NCBI RefSeq assembly: GCF_003255815.1
Contig: NC_037669.1
Span: 128,383,641 to 128,447,640 of the forward strand
DNA: 64,000 nucleotides
Reading direction: 5' to 3'
Origin: Theropithecus gelada
Lineage: Eukaryota; Chordata; Mammalia; Primates; Cercopithecidae
Both the position numbers and the translations under genes were made by a program. Shown one piece after another: positions 34,723 through 45,140 of this stretch. Positions within the stretch are counted from its first letter, which is position 1. The number at the start of each line of letters is the position of its first letter. The notes below the pieces were generated by a model. The model saw nothing but the letters and a program-made list of their open reading frames with translations, searched no databases and was not told where the DNA came from.

Positions 34723-37376
34723 CCATAGTGGGAGACTTTAATGCCCCACTGTCAATATTTGACAGATCAATGGGACAGAAAATTAACAAGGATATCCAGG
34801 ACCTAAACTCAACTCTGGACCAAGCAGACCTAATAGACATCTATAGAACTCCCCACCCCAAATCAACAGAATATACATTCTTCTTAGGACCACATTGCAC
34901 TTATTCTAAAACTGACCACATAATTGGAAATAAAACACTCCTCAGCAAATGCAAAAGAATGGAAATCATAACAGTCTCTCAGACCACAGTGCAATCAAAT
35001 TAGAACTCAGAATTAAGAAACTCATTCAAAACCACACAACTACATGGAAACTGAGCAACCTGCTCCTGAATGACTACTGGGTAAATAATGAAATGAAGGC
35101 AGAAATAAAGATTGAAACCAATGAGAAAAAAGACACAACGTACCAGAATCTCTGGGAAACATTTAAAGCAGTGCATAGAGGGAAATTTATAGCACTAAAT
35201 GCCCACAAGAGAAAGCAGGACAGATCTAACTAAAGTAACTAAAGAAGCAAGAGCAAACAAATTCGAAAGCTAGCAGAAGGGAAGAATAACTAAGATCAGA
35301 GCAGAACTAAAGGAGATAGAGACACAAAAAACCCTTCAAAAAATCAATGAATCCAGGAGCTGGAATTTTGAAAAGATCAACAAAATAGGTAGACTGCTAG
35401 CCAGACTAATAAAGAAGAAAGGAGAGAAGAATCCAATAGACACAATAAAAAATGATAAAGGGGATATCACCACCAATCCCACAGAAATACAAACTACCAT
35501 CCGAGAATACTATAAACACCTCTATGCAAATAAACTAGAAAATCTACAAGAAATGGATAAATTCCTGGACACTTACATTCTCCCAAGACTAACAGGAAGA
35601 AGTTGAATCCCTGACTAGACCAACAACAAGTTCTGAAATTGAGGCAATAATTAATACCCTACCAATCAAGCAAAGTCCAGGACCAGACAGATTCATAGCC
35701 AAATTATATCAGAGGTACAAAGAGGAGCTGATACCATTCTTTCTGAAAGTACTCCAAACAACAGAAAGACGGAATCCTCCTTAACTCATTTTATGAGGCC
35801 AGCATCATCCTGATACAAAAACCTGGCAGAGGCACAACCAAAAAAGAAAATTTCAGGCAAATATCCCTGATGAACATCAATGCCAAAATCCTCAATAAAA
35901 TACTGGCAAACTGAATCCAGCAGCACATCAAAAAGCTTATGATCAAGTCAGCCTCATCCCTGGGATGCAAGGCTGGTTCAACATAAGCAAATCTATAAAT
36001 GTAATCCATCACATAAACAGAACCAATGACAAAAACCACACGATTATCTCAATAGTTGCAGAAAAGGCCTTCGGCAAAATTCAACAGCACTTCATGCTAA
36101 AAACTCTCAATAAACTGGGCATTGATGGAATGTATCTCAAAATAATAAGAGCTATTTATGACAAACCCACAGCCAGCATCATATTAAATGGGCAAAAACT
36201 GGAAGCATTCCCTTTGGAAACTGGCACAAGACAAGGATGCCCTCTCTCACCACTCCTATTCAACATAGTATCGGAATTTCTCGCCAGGGCAATCAGGCAA
36301 GAGAAAGAAATAAAGGATATTCAAGTAGGAAAAGAGGAAATCAAATTGTCTCCATTTGCAGATGACATGATTGTATATTTAGAAAACCCCATTGTCTCAG
36401 CCCAAAATCTCCTTAAGCTGATAAGCAACTTTAGCAAAGTCTCAGGGTACAAAATTAATGTGCAAAAACCACAAGCATTCCTATACACCAATAACAGACA
36501 AACAGAGACCCAAATCATGACTAAACTCCCATTCACAATGGCTACAAAGAGAATAAAATACCTAGGAATCCAATTTACAAGGGATGTGAAGGACCTCTTC
36601 AAGGAGAACTACAAGCCACTGCTCCAGGAAATAAGAGGACACAAACAAATGGGAAAACATTCCATGCTCATGGATAGGAAGAATCAATATCCTCAAAATG
36701 GCCATACTGCCTAAAGTGATTCATAGAGTCAATGCTGTCCCAATCAAGCTACCATTGACTTCCTTCAAAGAATTGGGAAAAAATTACTTTAAAGCTAATA
36801 TGGAACCAAAAAAGAGCCCACATAGCCAAGACAATCCTAAGCAAAAAGAACAAAGCTGGAAGCATCACACTACCTGACTTCAAACTATACAAGGCTACAG
36901 TAACAAAAACAGCATGGTACTGGTACCAAAACAGATATATAGACCAATGGAACAGAACAGAGGCCTCAGAAATAACGCCACACATCTACAACCATCTGCT
37001 CTTTGACAAACCTGAGGAAAACAAGCAATAGGTATGAGTTCATGTCCTTTGCAGGGACATGGATGACACTGGAAACCATCATTCTCAGTGAACTAATACA
37101 AGAACAGAAAACCAAACACCCCATGTTCTCACTCATAAGTGGGAGTTGAACAATGAAAACATATGGACACAGGGAGAGGGACATCACACACTGGGGCCTG
37201 TTGGGGGCTGGGGGTGTCTATGGGAGGAATAGCATTAGGAGAAATACCTAATGTAGATGATGGGTTGATGGGTACAGCACATGTATACCTATGTAAACCA
37301 TGGCACATGTATACCTATGTAACAAATCTGCATGTTCTGCACATGTACCCCAGAATTTAAAGTATTTAAAAAAAGA
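34723..37376 (+). mobile_element. L1PA-type LINE with internal deletion
   Basis: It begins in the ORF2 endonuclease (GGAGACTTTAATGCCCCACTG) and includes the reverse transcriptase. At about 37,027 it jumps from the ACAAACCTGAGGAAAACAAGC region straight to TATGAGTTCATGTCCTTTGC, losing about 1 kb of ORF2 C-terminus. It ends with the 3'UTR and A tail at about 37,367-37,376. Several frameshifts and stops break ORF2. Confidence 0.92.
35965..36714 (+). pseudogene. L1 ORF2 reverse-transcriptase fragment
   Basis: A 249-residue open segment with GTRQGCPLSPLLFN, the catalytic FADD in SPFADDMIVYLENP, and the thumb region (KINVQKPQAFLYTNN). AFGKIQ replaces the usual AFDKIQ, which changes the conserved aspartate of the first RT metal-binding motif, so this copy would be catalytically dead even if joined. 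It ends in a frameshift in the ORF2 connection region. Confidence 0.88.
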
Positions 37377-37530
37377 AATGTTTTATAGTACTTTTTCCTC
37401 AAAAGTTAATGGTTAAAAAAAAAATAATTCTGGGACTGGGCAAGACTGAGCCTGAAACTAAGGGAGGTGGGTTCAGGTGAGGGTGTGGATGATGAGGAAA
37501 TGAAGCAGAAGTTAGCACTAAGACCCTCCA

Positions 37531-37822
37531 GCTGGAAAAGTATTACAGTCATGCTTTGTCGTTCGAGGAGGATTGGGTCCAGGACAATCCAAAGTCCTCA
37601 CATACTCAAGTCTCACAGTCGGTCCTTGGTATACATGTATGTCATAGCCTACAAGACTGTATTTCCATCCATGTTTGGCTGGAAAAGTATTACAGTCATG
37701 CTTTGTCGTTCGAGGAGGATTGGGTCCAGGACAATCCAAAGTCCTCACATACTCAAGTCTCACAGTCGGTCCTTGGTATACATGTATGTCAGCCTACAAG
37801 ACTGTATTTCCATCCATGTTTG
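37531..37822. repeat. Tandem duplication of 147 bp
   Basis: Unit 1 (37,531-37,677) and unit 2 (37,678-37,822) both start GCTGGAAAAGTATTACAG and differ by a 2-nt deletion (GTCATAGCC versus GTCAGCC). The unit covers one end of a Tigger-type transposon plus a few flanking bases. The double ORF here is a by-product. Confidence 0.95.
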
Positions 37823-37890
37823 GCTGAAAAAAAATCTGCATATAATTGGACCCATGCATTTCAAACCCTGTTGTTCAAGGGTCAACTGTA
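37543..37890 (-). mobile_element. MER2/Tigger-like DNA transposon
   Basis: The right end, read in reverse, is CAGTTGACCCTTGAACAAC, typical of MER2-type Tigger elements, followed by the TGCATGGGTCCAATTATATG region. The left end is TACAGTCATGC. The body is enlarged by the tandem duplication. The subfamily is uncertain. Confidence 0.7.
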
Positions 37891-38868
37891 TTGGCCAATG
37901 AATCTACCCAAAGGAAGGTGGAAAAAATGTCTGTTCTCATGGGGAGATTTACCAGTTAAGAAAGAATCTTCAGGAAATAGACTGCTTCTTTCTGTTTCAA
38001 CCCACTTGTCCACACCCCAATGTGAATTATCAGGGACTGTGCATTGAGAATATTACAGCACCTATCAAACAAGGAATGTGCACACAACCATTAAAGTACT
38101 TTTATACAAATTCTCTCAAACATATAAGAAAAGCAATTCTCACCTATGTCTGTCCTCTAGAATTCCTCTGGCATTCTCTAATCTCATCTGCAGGCTAAAG
38201 AGAAATAGGCTAGGAAATCAAGAAACTGGAAAAAAAGGAGGAAATGTTTAAAAAGAAACACTAAAAAATGAGATATTGCTTGTAGACTGAGCACAAAACC
38301 AAAAGTAAGAAACTTTATCTTAGAATTGTGATTCTTCCACTTTTGAGTTGTGGGGTTAAATTTCCTGAATAGATAGAGTAATTGATTTTCGAAGTGTTTA
38401 CTTTTGACCATAATTTGCACTGCAGATACTCTCTCTCCCAGCTTTTCTGGTATTCACACCCACAAGGCCTCACGTCCATAGCAAATGAGAATAAAAACAC
38501 AAATTACAACATACAGGTTCAATAGAGATCCAACCTGGTGGTAGATGAAAGCCATCTGGGAATGATCTGAAAAGCAAAAGACCTGATTGGTCTGCCCCAG
38601 GTGAAAGCTAAGCTATGAGCACAGGCCAGAAGATTGGAGAGACAAGAGGAAATGTGGGAAACTGCCTTACAAAGATGAGTTGCATAAGAAAAAGCACTTC
38701 TCACTCCCCATGGTTCCTTCCTTGTTTTTCTAAAATAACACTCCTGGTCTCTTTTTGCTCTCTCCTTTAACTCCTCCACCAAAGAAGTGTAGAAACATAT
38801 CTGCTTGGTGAGTTTGAAATAAAACAGGACAAACATAACCTAGCCCTTTCCTCCTCCTTTCTCTCATG

Positions 38869-39561
38869 GCATTTATTGAGTGCTTAAAGGCCAATGGTAG
38901 CTCTTTACTGTGGACCGATGCCTTTTATCCTCTTTCTTTCTTTTTGACTTGTTACTCCTTTACACAATTTATCCTGCTTCCCTGGCTTCTTATCTCTTTC
39001 CTGATACTGCTACTGCCCCTCCCCATCTGCTAAGCTAGTTCTTTTGACTCAGCTATGTTGGAGCCAGGGGAAGAAGAACAGGAAATGGGCCAGGATAAAA
39101 CTAGGCCCATAGTTATGAAGTTGAATGAACACCATTCAACTTCATCAAGTTATTTATTACATTCCTTAGATCATGCTTGTTCAATGTAATGTAATAGTCT
39201 CACAATTATAGTCTTTGGTTTTTTCCTGTTGTATCTCCAGCATCAAGAACTGCTCGGCACATCATAGTTTCTCAGCAAATATTTATGATGGATGATGAAT
39301 AAATAAATGAGGAAGTATATGATGAAAACAAGAGATAAAATGTTTGGTTGGAAATATGAAAATCAATTAAAGACAATTAACTAAATACAATTGAAGAGTG
39401 GGCCAAGATGTTCCAGCCCAGTGCAAATTAAAATAAAGCACAATTTACTTTATGCCATAAATTGCATAAAAGAGTATTCAAGTCAAAAAGAAAGAAATAG
39501 GATGAAAGGCATCAGTCCACAGTAAAGAGCTACCATTGGCATTAAGCACTCAATAAAATGG
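38869..39561. repeat. Inverted repeat, two arms of about 104 nt
   Basis: The left arm (38,869-38,972) contains AATGGTAGCTCTTTACTGTG. The right arm (39,457-39,561) contains its reverse complement CACAGTAAAGAGCTACCATT. Similarity runs over about 100 nt at roughly 85%, with a spacer of about 485 nt. A separate 13-bp perfect hairpin (ATGAAGTTGAATG, loop AACAC) sits inside the spacer at 39,115-39,145. Confidence 0.88.
39222..39310 (+). mobile_element. L2 3' end
   Basis: TCTCCAGCATCAAGAACTGC, then CAGCAAATATTTATGATGG and AATAAATAAATGA follow the end of LINE-2. Confidence 0.6.
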
Positions 39562-40284
39562 TGTTAAAATATAGGAAGTAAGACTTATTTCAAATAAAAG
39601 CTGAAACAAAAATATGTTTATTCCACAAGACTTTATTCGGCCATTTTTACCTTTTGACAGGTCAAATATGCAAAAAATAAATGACATAAATAATTTTTAA
39701 TATAGGAGAGCAAAAGATCCCCTACAAAAAATATATAGTTTCTGTATCTTTGTTACATATATGAAAATTGATATTGTACTAGATTCATTAGATTGGCCTA
39801 CCTAACAATCATTATAAACTTTATGCTGTAAGCTAGACATTAGAAAACTGAAAACAAGCCTAGCTAGGCTGTCTTGTAGCTGGCAGTGCCCATGTGGTTC
39901 AGTTCTTGCCAAAGAGACAGAAACACAAATCTACATGCACCTCCTCTTTCTGTTCCTCTTCCTTCCTGCTTGGACCATACACAGGATGCCCAAGATGCAG
40001 CAGCACCGTCTCCGTAAGTTGGCAGAGCAGGAAAACAGAAAGAGCCTGCTTCCTTCAAGGCAGTCCTGGGCTCTCCCCTGTGGATTTGTTGTAGGGCACA
40101 AATCAGCCCCTCAGTCATTCAAACCCCTCAGCTGGCTTTTCAGGCACTTGCACTGAGAACAAGGCAAACTGACACAGCCCAGCCACAAAGAAAACATTAA
40201 TAAATACACCAATGCAAAATCTGCACAGGTCACCTCCTCCAACCACAATTCAACGAAATTAGAAATAAATGATAACAGTTTTAG

Positions 40285-40586
40285 ACCGGGTACGGTGGCT
40301 CATGCCTATAATCCCAGCACTTTGGGAGGCCGAGGCGGGTGGATCACGAGGTCAGGAGATCAAGGCCATCCTCGCTGACACAGTGAAACCTCTCTCTACT
40401 AAAAACACAAAAAAACTAGCCGGGCGTGGTGGCGGGTGCCTGTAGTCCCAGCTACTCAGGAGGCTGAGGCAGGAGAATGGCGTGAACCCGGGTGGCGGAG
40501 CTTGCAGTGAATGCAGTGAATGGAGATCGCACCACTGCACTCTAGCCTGAGCAACAGAGCAAGATTCCGTCTCAAAAAAAAAAAAG
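40285..40586 (+). mobile_element. AluY
   Basis: Plus-orientation Alu with Y features (GGAGAATGGCGTGAACCCGGG, GGCGGAGCTTGCAGTGA). A small internal duplication (GTGAATGCAGTGAATG) is present at about 40,506-40,522. It ends in an A tail at 40,576-40,586. Confidence 0.9.
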
Positions 40587-41243
40587 AGTTTTAAAATCCA
40601 TTTAGAAAATTTAAAGCATTCTTCTCAATAAATATTGGCAAAGGAGAAACAAACAATGCAAATCCATACCATTTAGACAAAAATAAAATTATAGATTCTA
40701 CTCTCCAGAATTCCTTATCTCCTATTTCTGCTATTATTTTCCTAGAATTTATCACTTTTTCATATACTACATAATGTATTACATCTTTAATTTAATTTTC
40801 ACCATCTCCCACTAGAATATAAGCTCCATGAAGCTAGGAATTTTTGTCTGTTTTGTTCACTGTTGTATCCCCAGCACCTGAAATATTGCCTGGCCCCCAG
40901 CCAACATTCAGTAAGACTGTTCAATAAACTAATAATTGCCCTAAAAGGCAAATATATAATTTTAATTTTTATTATTAACATTTTAAAAAGAAAATATTAT
41001 AGTCCAACTCAAGTTGAAAGATGTAAACAGCAATCAGGCAAACAAACAAATGAATAAAATTCCTAAAGAATACAGAGAGAGAAATAATAAAAATAGAAAC
41101 AAAAATTAATGAATTTTTAAAGTACCTTTTATAAATAAATGAAGAAAATTTTGATGAAAAAAATGCAACAGACAAACTTCTGGTAAACCCGATCAATGAA
41201 AGTAGAAAATCACAAACAAAAATAGAGACAAAAGGGAACTATT
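40587..41243. other. Non-coding, AT-rich
   Basis: Contains an L2 3' end at about 40,795-40,935 (CTCCATGAAGCTAGGAATTTTTG, GTATCCCCAGCACCTG). The rest is A-rich and unassigned. Confidence 0.55.
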
Positions 41244-41253
41244 ATAAAAGCTA

Positions 41254-41775
41254 TTTTGGTTACTGTAGCCTTGTAGTATAGTTTGAAGTCAGGTAGCGTG
41301 ATGCCTCCAGCTTTGTTCTTTTGACTTAGGATTGTCTTGGCAATGCGGGCTCTTTTTTGGTTCCATATGAACTTTAAAGCAGTTTTTCCCAATTCTGTGA
41401 AGAAACTCATTGGTAGCTTGATGGGGATGGCATTGAATCTATAAATTACCTTGGGCAGTATGGCCATTTTCATGATATTCATTCTTCCTATCCATGAGCA
41501 TGGTATGTTCTTCCATTTGTTTGTGTCCTCTTTTATTTCACTGAGCAATGGTTTGTAGTTCTCCTTGAAGAGGTCCTTTACATCCCTAGCAAGTTGGATT
41601 CCTAGGTATTTCATTCTCTTTGAAGCAATTGTGAATGGAAGTTCATTCCTGATTTGGCTCTCTGCTTGTCTGTTACTGCTGTATAAGACTGCTTGTGATT
41701 TTTGCACATTAATTTTGTATCCTGAGACTTTGCTGAAGTTTCTTATCAGCTTAAGGAGATTTTGGGCTGAGACAA
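41254..41775 (-). mobile_element. L1, inverted 5' segment (twin priming)
   Basis: L1 ORF2 (RT thumb to connection region) in minus orientation. Its left end, read in L1 sense, is CAGTAACCAAAA, and its right end is TGTCTCAGCCCAAAA. In L1 order its end lies only about 15 nt before the start of the following plus-strand segment, which is the signature of twin priming. It encodes an open ORF2 piece (41,797-41,210 frame). Confidence 0.92.
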
Positions 41776-43179
41776 CCAAAACAGAGATATAGACCAATGG
41801 AACAGAACAGAGTCCTCAGAAATAGTACCACACATCTACAGTCATCTGATCTTTGACAAACCTCAGAAAAACAAGAAATGGGGAAAGGATTCCCTATTTA
41901 ATAAATGGTGCTGGGAAAATTGGCGAGCCATAAGTAGAAAGCTGAAACTGGATCCTTTCCTTACTCCTTATACGAAAATTAATTTAAGATGGATTAGAGA
42001 CTTAAATGTAAGACCTAATACCATAAAAACCCTAGAAGAAAACCGAGGTAATACCATTCAGGACATAGGCATGGGCAAGGACTTCATGTCTAAAACAACA
42101 AAAGTAACAGCAACAAAAGCCCAAATTGACAAATGGGATCTAATTAAACTAAAGAGCTTTTGCACAGCAAAAGAAACTACCATCAGAGTGAACAGGCAAC
42201 CTACAGAATGGGAGAAAATTTTTGCAATCTACTCATCTGACAAAGCACTAATATCCAGAACCTACAAAGAACTCAAACAAATTTACAAGAAAAAAACAAA
42301 CAACCCCATTGAAAAGTGGGCAAAGGATATGAATAGACATTTCTCAAAAGAGGACATTCATACAGCCAACAGATCCATGAAAAAATGCTCATCATCACTC
42401 GCCATCAGAGAAATGCAAATCAAAACCACAGTGAGATACCATCTCACACCAGTTAGAATGGCAATCATTAAAAAGTCAGGAAACAACAGGTGCTGGAGAG
42501 GATGTGGAGAAACAGGAACACTTTTACACTGTTGGTGGGATTGTAAACTAGTTCAGCCATTATGGAAAACAGTATGGCGATTCCTCAAGGATCTAGAACT
42601 GGAAGTACCATATGACCCAGCCATCCCATTACTGGTTATATACCCAAAGGATTATAAATCATGTTGCTATAAAGACACATGCACACGTATGTTTATTGCG
42701 GCACTATTCACAATAGCAAAGACTTGGAATCAACCCAAATGTCCATCAGTGACAGACTGGATTAAGAAAATGTGGCACATATACACCATGGAATGCTATG
42801 CAGCCATAAAAAAGGATGAGTTCATGTCCTTTGTAGGGACATGGATGCAGCTGGAAACCATCATTCTCAGCAAATTATCGCAAGAACAGAAAACCAAACA
42901 CCGCATGTTGTCACTCATAGGTGGGAACTGAACAATGAGATCACTTGGACTCGGGAAGGGGAACATCATACACTGGGGCCTATCATGGGGAGGGGGGAGC
43001 GGGGAGGGATTGCATTGGGAGTTATACCTGATGTAAATGACGAGTTGATGGGTGCTGACAAGTTGATGGGTGCAGCACGCCAACATGGCACAAGTATACA
43101 TATGTAACAAACCGGCACGTTATCCACATGTACCCTAGAACTTAAAGTATAATAAAAAAAAAAAATCATTAAAAAAAAA
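41776..43179 (+). mobile_element. L1, 3' segment of the twin-primed insertion
   Basis: L1 sequence from ACCAAAACAGAGATATAGACC through the ORF2 C-terminus and 3'UTR to the A-rich tail (43,149-43,179). The 3'UTR G-rich tract is at about 42,984-43,008. With the inverted part it forms one insertion of about 1.9 kb. Confidence 0.94.
42071..42931 (+). pseudogene. L1 ORF2 C-terminal fragment, open
   Basis: A 286-residue open frame for the ORF2 C-terminus, from MGKDFMSKT to the natural end HRMLSLIGGN. It includes the cysteine-rich segment (CWRGCGETGTLLHCWWDC). The absence of stops over the whole segment suggests a fairly recent insertion. Without the endonuclease and RT it has no independent function known to me. 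Confidence 0.9.
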
Positions 43180-43189
43180 ATAAAAGCTA

Positions 43190-44477
43190 GAAAGGAAAAT
43201 AATAAATGATAGTAGAGAACTATTCATAATTCCATGCCCATACATTTTAGTATTAAAAAATAGACAATTTTGTCTGAAAATTTAAAAGAATAAAATGGAC
43301 TTATAAGGCTCAACAAAATCTGAATAGATTAATAATCATCAATAACCAAGAAATGCAAGTTATCAAGTCATTATCTTAAAAATAAAAGGCTTTTGAAAGG
43401 ATTTATTAGTTCTTACATATTTTCAAAGAAGCATAAATCTCCATGCTATAGAAAATTATTAAAGAACATAGCAAAACATGAATTTGGTGTTGATTTTTTA
43501 AAGTTCCTTTTTGTTATCCATTATTGTTATTTTTCCTTGAACCTATTGATTTGATTTATAGTGTTAATAAAAGTTCTACTAATAAATCACTGTTGTGTTG
43601 CAATGGCAGAGAAATTTTTCACTATACTTTCGAATTCAGTTTGCTGGTCGACTACACAATAGAATATTAAGCAGCTAATTAAAGGAAAGGTTCTGAAGAG
43701 ATTTTTATGACATGAGAAAATGCTTACATTGTTTTCTTCATTCAAATTTATTTCCTCTAATGGGTTGAAAGTTATACATCTTTATTCTTCCAGCATAGCA
43801 TTTCTCAACCTGAAATTCTACACTGTCTGAAATTAACATTGTCACCTTGACTTTTGGAGTTTGTTACAGTTCATTGATAACTGGTAGTCTCCAGGGATCT
43901 ATCAAATGGTCTGCCAGGAGTTTAACAATTTTACAGGAAAAGGTGTTGAAACCATTTTGTTCACATACATTTCCCCAATTTGAAATGTTAGATTAATAAT
44001 GAATCCTCCCAAAATTCATATGTTGAAATTTAATTGCCAATGTGATAGTATTAAGAGGTGGGGCCTTTTAGGAAGTGAAGTTGCAAGGGCAGAGCCCTCA
44101 CGAAAGGGATTAGTGACCTTATGAAAGCAGTGCAACCATGCAAAGACATATGGTGTCCTCTAGAAGGTGCCATCTATGAGGAATAAGCTCTCAACCGACA
44201 CCAAATCTGCGGGTGTCTTGATCTTGGACATCCCAGTCTCTAGAACTGTGTGCAATAAGTTTCTGTTGTTTATGAATTACCCACTCTAAGGTATTTTGTT
44301 ATAGCAGCCGAGACTAAGATATTTTCACAGAAATCCCATCACATTCTAACAACCATGAGTTTTTCAAAGTTTGTGCAAATATCGAAAGGACATAAGTGAA
44401 TTCATTTCGGTTAACACTAAGTTAATAGCACAAAGTTCTCAGTTATTTGCATATTTGCACATTTTTATTAATTAAAG
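43190..44477. other. Non-coding with a MaLR LTR
   Basis: 43,190-43,984 is AT-rich and unassigned. The LTR lies at 43,985-44,325. Nothing is recognised at 44,326-44,477. Confidence 0.6.
43985..44325 (+). mobile_element. MaLR LTR (MST/MLT1-like)
   Basis: AATCCTCCCAAAATTCATATG, then TTAAGAGGTGGGGCCTTTTAG, then CCAGTCTCTAGAACTGTG and the end TTTGTTATAGCAGCCGAGAC follow an ERVL-MaLR LTR in plus orientation. Confidence 0.78.
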
Positions 44478-44645
44478 TGGCAGTCCCAACCTCTTTGGCA
44501 CCAGGGACCGGTTTCATGGAAGACCATTTTTCAATGGACCGGTGGGGGGATTAGATTCTCATGCAGAATACACAGCCTAGATCCTTCGCATGTGCAATCC
44601 ACAATAGAGTCCAAGCTCCTATGAGAATCTAATGCCATCTCTGAT
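44478..44645 (+). mobile_element. hAT-type DNA transposon fragment
   Basis: Begins with the familiar GGCACCAGGGACCGGTTTCATG and carries GATTAGATTCTCATG and the inverse TATGAGAATCTAATG. It breaks off at CTGATCC, where the poly-T starts. The transposon should continue but does not. The family assignment is by memory of the repeat. Confidence 0.6.
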
Positions 44646-44663
44646 CCTTTTTTTTTTTTTTTN
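44646..44663. other. Poly-T and single N at a suspected contig joint
   Basis: About 15 T residues are followed by one N at 44,663. The sequence left of it is a transposon fragment, and to the right it is the interior of a keratin exon. The poly-T may be the head of a minus-strand Alu at a contig end. Confidence 0.85.
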
Positions 44664-45040
44664 CCAGGGCCCCCAAAGCCACCAGCAAGGCCGGCTCCAC
44701 CACCCAGACCAAAGCCAATGCCGGCTCCACCACCGAAACCAAATCCACTCCCGGCGCCACCAAAGCCATAGCTGCCTCCGGCTCTGCTGCCATAGCCGCC
44801 ACCGATGGCACAGCTGCCCCCTCCAATGGAGATCCTCTTGGAGCCCCCCAGGCCATACAGGCTGCGGCTGCCAAAGCCAGCTCCTCCACATGCGCCACCC
44901 AGGCCACCACTGCCCCTGGAGCGGGACACGGAGACGCTGCTGAAGCCAGAGCGGCTGACCCCAGGGAGCCTGGCTGAGCCGGCACTGAAGCCCCTGCGGC
45001 TGCTGCTGTGGCTCCTGATGGTGGTGGATGTGCTGGCCAT
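44664..45040 (-). CDS. KRT6: Keratin 6-type gene, exon 1 (truncated)
   Basis: Minus-strand start ATG at 45,040-45,038 with context GGAACCATGG. 125 codons of the type II keratin head domain follow: MASTSTTIRSHSSSRRGFS, then SRSGFSSVSVSRSRGSGG, a glycine-rich part (GGSCAIGGGYGSRAGGSYG) and the end GLAGGFGGPG. This matches keratin 6 (A, B or C; I cannot separate them). Keratin 6 pairs with keratins 16/17 in filaments of stressed, palmoplantar and nail epithelium. The coding sequence stops at the single N, before the first coil segment, although exon 1 should continue (about 180 codons in the family). No exon 2-9 of this gene is present to the left. Frames on the opposite strand are shadows of the GC-rich repeat. 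Confidence 0.93.
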
Positions 45041-45110
45041 GGTTCCAGGAGATGAGAGGGCTGTGGAGAGCGTTAGAATCTGGAGGCGAGAGGGAAGAGA
45101 AGCAGGACAA
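45041..45110 (-). other. KRT6: Keratin 6-type 5'UTR (approximate)
   Basis: The stretch between the ATG and the expected start about 25-30 nt after the TATA box: CTTCTCTTCCCTCTCGCCTC, then CTCTCCACAGCCCTCTCATC. The exact start site is inferred. Confidence 0.7.
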
Positions 45111-45132
45111 GGAATAGGCCTCCAGCAGCAGC

Positions 45133-45140
45133 TTATATAT
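45133..45140 (-). promoter_or_regulatory. KRT6: TATA box of the keratin 6-type gene
   Basis: On the minus strand ATATATAAGC, about 95 nt before the ATG, fits the strong TATA box of keratin 6 promoters. Confidence 0.85.

Larger units (their letters stand above)
37377..40284. other. 2.9 kb without a gene
   Basis: Holds a MER2/Tigger-like element with a tandem duplication (37,543-37,890), a pair of inverted repeats (38,869-38,972 and 39,457-39,561), an internal hairpin (39,115-39,145), an L2 3' end at about 39,222-39,310 and an unassigned old repeat-like stretch at 39,860-40,180. No coding signal was recognised. Confidence 0.6.
41244..43189. repeat. Target-site duplication of the twin-primed L1
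   Basis: ATAAAAGCTA at 41,244-41,253 directly precedes the inverted L1 segment and recurs at 43,180-43,189 directly after its A tail. Confidence 0.85.

Noticed and set aside
37467..38047. 144- and 163-codon ORFs with internal repeats
   Set aside because: They run through the tandem duplication of a DNA transposon.
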